This document shows, piece by piece, positions 55,101 to 64,000 of a stretch of 64,000 nt of DNA; position 1 is the first letter of the stretch, and each line of letters starts with the position of its first letter. The position numbers were made by a program, and so were the translations under genes. The stretch lies in NCBI RefSeq assembly GCF_050947335.1, contig NW_027473584.1, forward strand, positions 154,534-218,533, given 5' to 3'. The stretch is from Megachile rotundata. Lineage: Eukaryota > Arthropoda > Insecta > Hymenoptera > Megachilidae. A model generated the notes under the pieces. That model was not told the origin of the DNA and did no database searches. It was given only the letters and a program-made list of their open reading frames with translations.

Positions 55101-58100
55101 CATATTATGCTTATATTATCGATAGAACGACAATTACTATACATGTTACTCTTATTATTATCAATCTTACTCATATTATTAGCCATATTATGCTTATATG
55201 ATCGATTGAACGACAATTTCTAAACCTGTTGCCTTCATTATTATCAATCTAACTCATATTATTAGCCATATTATGCTTATATGATCGATAGAACGACAAT
55301 TACTATACTTATTACTCTTGCTGTTATCTATCTAACTCATATTATTAGCCATATTATGCTTATATGATCGATTGAACGAGGATTTCTGTACTTATTACTC
55401 TTATTATTACCAATCTAACTCATATTATTAGTCATATTATGCTTATATGATCGATAGAACGACAATTACTATACTCATTACTCTTATTATTATCAATCTA
55501 ACTCATATTATTAGCCATATTATGCTTATACTATCGATAGAACGACAATTACTTTACTTGTTACTCTTACTATTATCAATCTAACTCATATTATTGGCCA
55601 TATTATGCTTATATGATCGGTTGAACGAGGATTACTGTACTTATTACTCTTATTATTACCAATCTATCTCATATTATTAGCCATATTATGCTTATATTAT
55701 CGATAGAACGACAATTACTATACTTGTTACTCTTATTATTATCAATCTAACTCATATTATTGGCCATATTAAGTGGATATGATCGATAGGACGACAATTA
55801 CTATACCCATTACTCTTATTATTATCAATCTAACTCATATTATTAGCCATATTAAGCTTACATGATCGATAGAACGACAATTACGATACTTATTACTCTT
55901 ATTATTATCAATCTAACTCATATTATTAGCCATATTATGCTTATATGATCGATAGAACGACAATTACTATACTTATTACTCTTATTAATATCAATCTAAC
56001 TCATATTATTGGCCATATTATGCTTATATGATCGATTGAACGATAATTACTATACTTGTTACTCTCATTATTATCAACCTAACTCATATTATTAGCCATA
56101 TAATGCTTATATGATCGATAGAACGACAATTGCTATACTTGTTACTCTTATTATTATCAATCTAACTCATATTATTAGCCATATTATGCTTATACTATCG
56201 ATAGAACGACAATTAGTTTACTTGTTACTCTTACTATTATCAATCTAACGCATATTATTGGCCATATTATGCTTATATGATCGATTGAACGATGATTACC
56301 GTACTTATTACTCTTATTATTACCAATCTAACTCATATTATTAGCCACATTATGCTTATCTTATCGATAGAACGACAATTACTATACTTGTTACTCTTAT
56401 TATTACCAATCTAACTCATATTATTAGCCATATTATGCTTAAATTATCGATAGAACGACAATTACTGTACTTGTTACTCTTATTATTATCAATCTAACTC
56501 ATATTATTAGCCATATTATGCTTATATGATCGATTGAACGACAATTACTATACTTGTTACTCTCATTATTATCGATCTAACTCATATTATTAGCCATATA
56601 ATGCTTATATGATCGATAGAATGACAATTACTATACTTATTACTCCTACTTTTATGAATCTAAATCATATTATTAGCCATATTATGCTTATATGATCGAT
56701 TGAACGAAGACTACTGTACTTATTACTCTTATTATTATCAATCTAACTCATATTATTTGCCATATTATGCTTATATGATCGATAGAACGACAATTACTAT
56801 ACTTATTACTCTTATTATTACCAATCTAACTCATATTATTAGCCATATTATGCTTATATTATCGATAGAACGACAATTACTATACTTGTTACTCTTATTA
56901 TTATCAATCTAACTCATATTATTGGCCATATTATGTGGATATGATTGATAGGACGACAATTACTATACTTGTTACTCTTATTATTATCAATCTTACTCAT
57001 ATTATTAGCCATATTATGCTTATATGATCGATTGAACGACAATTACTATACTTGTTACTCTCATTATTATCAATCTGACTCATATTATTAGCCATATAAT
57101 GCTTATATGATCGATAGAACGACAATTACTTTACTTGTTACTCTTACTATTATCAATCTAACTCATATTATTGGCCATATTATGCTTATATGATCGGTTG
57201 AACGAGGATTACTGTACTTATTACTCTTATTATTACCAATCTATCTCATATTATTAGCCATATTATGCTTATATTATCGATAGAACGACAATTACTATAC
57301 TTGTTACTCTTATTATTATCAATCTAACTCATATTATTGGCCATATTAAGTGGATATGATCGATAGGACGACAATTACTATACCCATTACTCTTATTATT
57401 ATCAATCTAACTCATATTATTAGCCATATTAAGCTTATATGATCGATAGAACGACAATTACGATACTTATTACTCTTATTATTATCAATCTAACTCATAT
57501 TATTAGCCATATTATGCTTATATGATCGATAGAACGACAATTACTATACTTATTACTCTTATTAATATCAATCTAACTCATATTATTAGCCATATTATGC
57601 TTATATGATCGATTGAACGACAATTTCTATACTTGTTGCTCTCATTATTATCAATCTAACTCATATTATTAGCCATATTATGCTTATATGATCGATAGAA
57701 CGACAATTACTATACTCATTACTCTTATTATTATCAATCTAACTCATATTATTAGCCATATTATGCTTATACTATCGATAGAACGACAATTACTTTACTT
57801 GTTACTCTTACTATTATCAATTTAACTCATATTATTGGCCATGTTATGCTTATATGATCGATTGAACGAGGAGTACTGTACTTATTACTCTTATTATTAC
57901 CAATCTAACTCATATTATTAGCCATATTATGCTTATATTATCGATAGAACGACAATTACTATACTTGTTACTCTTATTATTATCAATCTTACTCATATTA
58001 TTAGCCATATTATGCTTATATGATCGATTGAACGACAATTTCTAAACCTGTTACTTTCATTATTATCAATCTAACTCATATTATTAGCCATATTATGCTT

Positions 58101-61100
58101 ATATGATCGATAGAACGACAATTACTATACTTATTACTCTTGCTGTTATCTATCTAACTCATATTATTAGCCATATTATGCTTATATGATCGATTGAACG
58201 AGGATTACTGTACTTATTACTCTTATTATTACCAATCTAACTCATATTATTAGTCATATTATGCTTATATGATCGATAGAACGACAATTACTATACTCAT
58301 TACTCTTATTATTATCAATCTAACTCATATTATTAGCCATATTATGCTTATACTATCGATAGAACGACAATTACTTTACTTGTTACTCTTACTATTATCA
58401 ATCTAACTCATATTATTGGCCATATTATGCTTATATGATCGGTTGAACGAGGATTACTGTACTTATTACTCTTATTATTACCAATCTATCTCATATTATT
58501 AGCCATATTATGCTTATATTATCGATGGAACGACAATTACTATACTTGTTACTCTTATTATTATCAATCTAACTCATATTATTGGCCATATTAAGTGGAT
58601 ATGATCGATAGGACGACAATTACTATACCCATTACTCTTATTATTATCAATCTAACTCATATTATTAGCCATATTAAGCTTATATGATCGATAGAACGAC
58701 AATTACGATACTTATTACTCTTATTATTATCAATCTAACTCATATTATTAGCCATATTATGCTTATATGATCGATAGAACGACAATTACTATACTTATTA
58801 CTCTTATTAATATCAATCTAACTCATATTATTAGCCATATTATGCTTAAATTATCGATAGAACGACAATTACTGTACTTGTTACTCTTATTATTATCAAT
58901 CTAACTCATATTACTAGCCATATTATGCTTATATGATCGATTGAGCGACAATTCCTATACTTGTTACTCTCATTATTATCAATCTAACACATATTATTAG
59001 CCATATTATGCTTATATGATCGATAGAACGACAATTTCTATACTTATTACTCTTATTATTATCAATCTAACTCATATTATTAGCCATATTATGCTTATAT
59101 GATCGATTGAACGACAATTACTATACTTGTTACTCTCATTATTATCGATCTAACTCATATTATTAGCCATATAATGCTTATATGATCGATAGAATGACAA
59201 TTACTATACTTATTACTCCTACTTTTATGAATCTAAATCATATTATTAGCCATATTATGCTTATATGATCGATTGAACGAAGATTACTGTACTTATTACT
59301 CTTATTATTATCAATCTAACTCATATTATTAGCCATATTATGCTTATATTATCGATAGAACGACAATTACTATACTTGTTACTCTTATTATTATCAATCT
59401 AACTCATATTATTGGCCATATTATGTGGATATGATTGATAGGACGACAATTACTATACCCATTACTCTTATTATTATCAATCTAACTCATATTATTAGCC
59501 ATATTAAGCTTATATGATCGATAGAACGACAATTACAATACTTATTACTCTTATTATTATCAATCTAACTCATATTATTAGCCATATTATGCTTATATGA
59601 TCGATGGAACGACAATTACTATACTTATTACTCTAATTAATATCAATCTAACTCATTTTATTGGCCATATTATGTGGATATGATCGATAGGACGACAATT
59701 ACTATACTCATTACTCTTATTATTATCAATCTAACTCATATTATTAGCCATATTATGCTTATATGATCGATTGAACGACAATTACTATACTTGTTACTCT
59801 CATTATTATCAATCTAACTCATATTATTAGCCATATAATGCTTATATGATCGATAGAATGACAATTACTATACTTATTACTCCTACTTTTATGAGTCTAA
59901 ATCATATTATTAGCCATATTATGCTTATATGATCGATTGAACGAAGATTACTGTACTTATTACTCTTATTATTATCAATCTAACTCATATTATTGGCCAT
60001 ATTATGCTTATATGATCGATTCAACGAGGATTACTGTACTTATTACTCTTATTATTACCAATCTGACTCATATTATTAGCCATATTATGCTTATATTATC
60101 GATAGAACGACAATTACTATAATTGTTACTCTTATTATTATCAATCTAACTCATATAATTAGCCATATAATGCTTATATGTTCGATAGAACGACAATTGC
60201 TATACTTGTTACTCTTATTATTATCAATCTAACTCATATTATTAACCATATTATGCTTATCTGATCGATTGAACGAAGATTACTGTACTTATTACTCTTA
60301 TTATTATCAATCTAACTTATATTATTAGCCATATTATGCTTATATGATCGACTGAACGACAATTTCTATACTTGTTACTCTCATTAATATCAATCAAACT
60401 CATATTATTAGCCATATTATGCTTATATGATCGATAGAACGAAGATTACTGTACTTATTACTCTTATTATTACCAATCTAACTCATATTATTAGCCATAT
60501 TATGCTTATATTATCGATAGAACGACAATTACTATACTTGTTACTCTTATTATTATCAATCTAACTCATATTATTAGCCATATTATGCTTATATGATCGA
60601 TTGAACGACAATTTCTATACTTGTTACTCTCATTATTATCAATCTAACTCATATTATTAGCCATATTATGCTTATATGATCGATAGAACGACAATTACTA
60701 TACTCATTACTCTTATTATTATCCATCTAACTCATATTATTAGCCATATTATGCTTATACTATCGATAGAACGACAATTACTTTACTTGTTACTCTTACT
60801 ATTATCAATCTAACTCATATTATTGGCCATATTATGCTTATATGATCGATTGAACGAGGATTACTGTACTTATTACTCTTATTATTACCAATCTAACTCA
60901 TATTATTAGCCATATTATGCTTATATTATCGATAGAACGACAATTACTATACTTGTTACTCTTATTATTATCAATCTTACTCATATTATTAGCCATATTA
61001 TGCTTATATGATCGATTGAACGACAATATCTAAACCTGTTACTTTCATTATTATCAATCTAACTCATATTATTAGCCATATTATGCTTATATGATCGATA

Positions 61101-61775
61101 GAACGACAATTACTATACTTATTACTCTTATTAATATCAATCTAACTCATATTATTGGCCATATTATGTGTATATGATCGATAGGACGACAATTACTATA
61201 CTCATTACTCTTATTATTATCAATCTAACTCATATTATTAGCCATATTATGCTTATACTATCGATAGAACGACAATTACTTTACTTGTTACTCTTACTAT
61301 TATCAATCTAACTCATATTATTGGCCATATTATGCCTATATGATCGATTGAACGAGGATTACTGTACTTATTACTCTTATTATTACCAATCTAACTCATA
61401 TTATTAGCCATATTATGCTTATATTATCGATAGAACGACAATTACTATACTCATTACTCTTATTATCATCAATCTAACTCATATTATTAGCCATATTATG
61501 CTTATATGATCGATTGAACGACAATTACTATACTTGTTACTCTCATTATTATCAATCTAACTCATATTATTAGCCATATAATGCTTATATGATCGATAGA
61601 ATGACAATTACTATACTTATTACTCCTACTTTTATGAATCTAAATCATATTATTAGCCATATTATGCTTATATGATCAATTGAACGAAGATTACTGTACT
61701 TATTACTCTTATTATTATCAATCTAACTCATATTATTTGCCATATTATGCTTATATGATCGATAGAACGACAATT
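55100..61775 (+). repeat. Second copy of the 41.98-48.49-kb segment
   Basis: This copy follows its partner for about 6.7 kb at an offset of 158 and then 160 monomers. It includes an extra pair of monomers near 56.94-57.1 kb (GTGGATATGATTGATAGG joined to an AATCTTACTC monomer). It keeps the 83-bp register throughout, in contrast to its partner. Private substitutions are few, for example ATGAGTCTAAATC near 59892, AATTTAACTC near 57829 and TTATCTGATCG near 60257. Confidence 0.78.
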
Positions 61776-64000
61776 ACTATACCCATTACTCTTATTATTA
61801 TCAATCTAACTCATATTATTAGCCATATTAAGCTTATATGATCGATAGAACGACAATTACGATACTTATTACTCTTATTATTATCAATCTAACTCATATT
61901 ATTAGCCATATTATGCTTATATGATCGATAGAACGACAATTACTATACTTATTACTCTTATTAATATCAATCTAACTCATATTATTAGCCATATTATGCT
62001 TAAATTATCGATAGAACGACAATTACTGTACTTGTTACTCTTATTATTATCAATCTAACTCATATTACTAGCCATATTATGCTTATATGATCGATTGAGC
62101 GACATTTCCTATACTTGTTACTCTCATTATTATCAATCTAACACATATTATTAGCCATATTATGCTTATATGATCGATAGAACGACAATTTCTATACTTA
62201 TTACTCTTATTATTATCAATCTAACTCATATTATTAGCCATATTATGCTTATATGATCGATTGAACGACAATTACTATACTTGTTACTCTCATTATTATC
62301 GATCTAACTCATATTATTAGCCATATAATGCTTATATGATCGATAGAATGACAATTACTATACTTATTACTCCTACTTTTATGAATCTAAATCATATTAT
62401 TAGCCATATTATGCTTATATGATCGATTGAACGAAGATTACTGTACTTATTACTCTTATTATTATCAATCTAACTCATATTATTAGCCATATTATGCTTA
62501 TATTATCGATAGAACGACAATTACTATACTTGTTACTCTTATTATTATCAATCTAACTCATATTATTGGCCATATTATGTGGATATGATTGATAGGACGA
62601 CAATTACTATACCCATTACTCTTATTATTATCAATCTAACTCATATTATTAGCCATATTAAGCTTATATGATCGGTAGAACGACAATTACAATACTTATT
62701 ACTCTTATTATTATCAATCTAACTCATATTATTAGCCATATTATGCTTATATGATCGATGGAACGACAATTACTATACTTATTACTCTAATTAATATCAA
62801 TCTAACTCATTTCATTGGCCATATTATGTGGATATGATCGATAGGACGACAATTACTATACTCATTACTCTTATTATTATCAATCTAACTCATATTATTA
62901 GCCATATTATGCTTATATGATCGATTGAACGACAATTACTATACTTGTTACTCTCATTATTATCAATCTAACTCATATTATTAGCCATATAATGCTTATA
63001 TGATCGATAGAATGACAATTACTATACTTATTACTCCTACTTTTATGAATCTAAATCATATTATTAGCCATATTATGCTTATATGATCGATTGAACGAAG
63101 ATTACTGTACTTATTACTCTTATTATTATCAATCTAACTCATATTATTGGCCATATTATGCTTATATGATCGATTCAACGAGGATTACTGTACTTATTAC
63201 TCTTATTATTACCAATCTGACTCATATTATTAGCCATATTATGCTTATATTATCGATAGAACGACAATTACTATAATTGTTACTCTTATTATTATCAATC
63301 TAACTCATATAATTAGCCATATAATGCTTATATGTTCGATAGAACGACAATTGCTATACTTGTTACTCTTATTATTATCAATCTAACTCATATTATTAAC
63401 CATATTATGCTTATATGATCGATTGAACGAAGATTACTGTACTTATTACTCTTATTATTATCAATCTAACTCATATTATTAGCCATATTATGCTTATATG
63501 ATCGACTGAACGACAATTTCTATACTTGTTACTCTCATTAATATCAATCAAACTCATATTATTAGCCATATTATGCTTATATGATCGATAGAACGAAGAT
63601 TACTGTACTTATTACTCTTATTATTACCAATCTAACTCATATTATTAGCCATATTATGCTTATATTATCGATAGAACGACAATTACTATACTTGTTACTC
63701 TTATTATTATCAATCTAACTCATATTATTAGCCATATTATGCTTATATGATCGATTGAACGACAATTTCTATACTTGTTACTCTCATTATTATCAATCTA
63801 ACTCATATTATTAGCCATATTATGCTTATATGATCGATAGAACGACAATTACTATACTCATTACTCTTATTATTATCCATCTAACTCATATTATTAGCCA
63901 TATTATGCTTATACTATCGATAGAACGACAATTACTTTACTTGTTACTCTTACTATTATCAATCTAACTCATATTATTGGCCATATTATGCTTATATGAT
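58620..64000 (+). repeat. 38-monomer tandem HOR, second copy cut by window end
   Basis: A 3154-bp unit (38 monomers) begins near 58,620 and again near 61,774. TTATGCTTAAATT lies at 58845 and 61999 in step, and all variants I compared follow in order to the last base, including GTGGATATGATTGATAGG, CCTACTTTTATGA, CCAATCTGACTC and ATGTTCGATAG. The junction near 61,770 joins TTTGCCATATT-type sequence to the TACCCATTACTC monomer. The second copy is incomplete because the window ends. Confidence 0.82.

Larger units (their letters stand above)
1..64000 (+). repeat. 83-bp AT-rich satellite DNA array (about 771 monomers, whole window)
   Basis: The sequence repeats every 83 bp from the first to the last base. 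Monomer starts (ATTGAACG or ATAGAACG) are seen at 1, 84, 167, 250, 333, 416 and so on, and still fall in register at 63,837, where 769 monomers plus 9 extra bases have passed. All monomers read in the same direction; I saw no inverted block. A representative monomer has about 25% G+C, with T over A (35:27) and C over G (14:7). There is no unique sequence, gene, RNA gene or transposon anywhere in the window, and both array ends lie outside it. Long homogeneous head-to-tail arrays of this kind are characteristic of eukaryotic satellite DNA, usually heterochromatic and often centromeric or pericentromeric. The chromosomal position and host are inference; no known family is recognised. Confidence 0.97.

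Noticed and set aside
1..64000. CRISPR array
   Set aside because: Regular direct repeats are present, but there are no unique spacers: the entire 83-bp period is conserved, there is no leader and no cas gene, and the scale is far larger than usual arrays.
1..64000. Promoters (TATA-like motifs)
   Set aside because: TATAAT-like and TTATAT strings appear in every monomer as a result of A/T richness. No gene lies downstream of any of them.
1..64000. CENP-B box
   Set aside because: No stretch matches the known TTCG....A..CGGG pattern; the monomer has no CGGG.
1..64000. Telomeric repeats, tRNA or rRNA genes, transposon ends
   Set aside because: I looked for telomere-type hexamers, G/C-rich RNA gene segments and non-satellite interruptions with terminal repeats. 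None was seen; every stretch is satellite in register.
1..64000. Inverted monomers or a palindromic array centre
   Set aside because: All monomers examined across the window read ATTGAACG or ATAGAACG to ATCG on the + strand. I found no reverse-oriented block.

Overview
The whole 64 kb window is one uninterrupted block of AT-rich satellite DNA. It is a head-to-tail array of an 83-bp monomer, about 771 copies, all in the same orientation, with no gene, RNA gene, transposon or other unique sequence. Neither array end lies inside the window. A representative monomer has about 25% G+C (27 A, 35 T, 14 C, 7 G), so the + strand is pyrimidine-rich and C outnumbers G two to one. This is typical of centromeric, pericentromeric or other heterochromatic satellite in a eukaryote. 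I cannot name the species or a known satellite family from sequence alone.

The 83-bp register is almost perfectly kept. From base 1 to a monomer start at 63,837 there are 769 monomers plus 9 extra bases. I can account for those 9: five 82-bp monomers sharing one deletion (at 734, 1231, 7871, 25466, 31192), one 84-bp monomer (near 1950), and a net +13 from about 16 small indels packed between 43.9 and 46.9 kb. That last patch is the most anomalous part of the window. Its near-identical duplicate at 57.2-60.2 kb has none of these indels, so a consensus or assembly error is the leading explanation.

Above the monomer there is a rich mosaic of higher-order repeats (HORs). Blocks of monomers that share diagnostic variants recur at exact multiples of 83 bp. 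Clear cases are a 40-monomer unit in tandem at 15.2-21.9 kb with an earlier copy at 8.2-11.6 kb; a 131-monomer displacement of a 2.75-kb block (1.56 to 12.43 kb); 18-monomer tandems at 27-29 kb and 33.7-36.7 kb; an 11-monomer tandem at 31.3-33.1 kb; a 15-monomer tandem at 40.8-43.1 kb; a 37-monomer unit followed by a 27-monomer truncated copy at 47-55 kb; a 38-monomer tandem from 58.6 kb to the window end; and a 6.5-6.7-kb segment at about 42.0-48.5 kb repeated at 55.1-61.8 kb. No single HOR length dominates, which points to repeated unequal exchange or amplification at many scales.

The array falls into two variant domains that meet near 33.6 kb. Several diagnostic substitutions are seen only to the left of that point and others only to the right. 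Short open reading frames of 61-70 codons occur only because 83 is not a multiple of three and a few variants lack stops. I do not regard them as genes.
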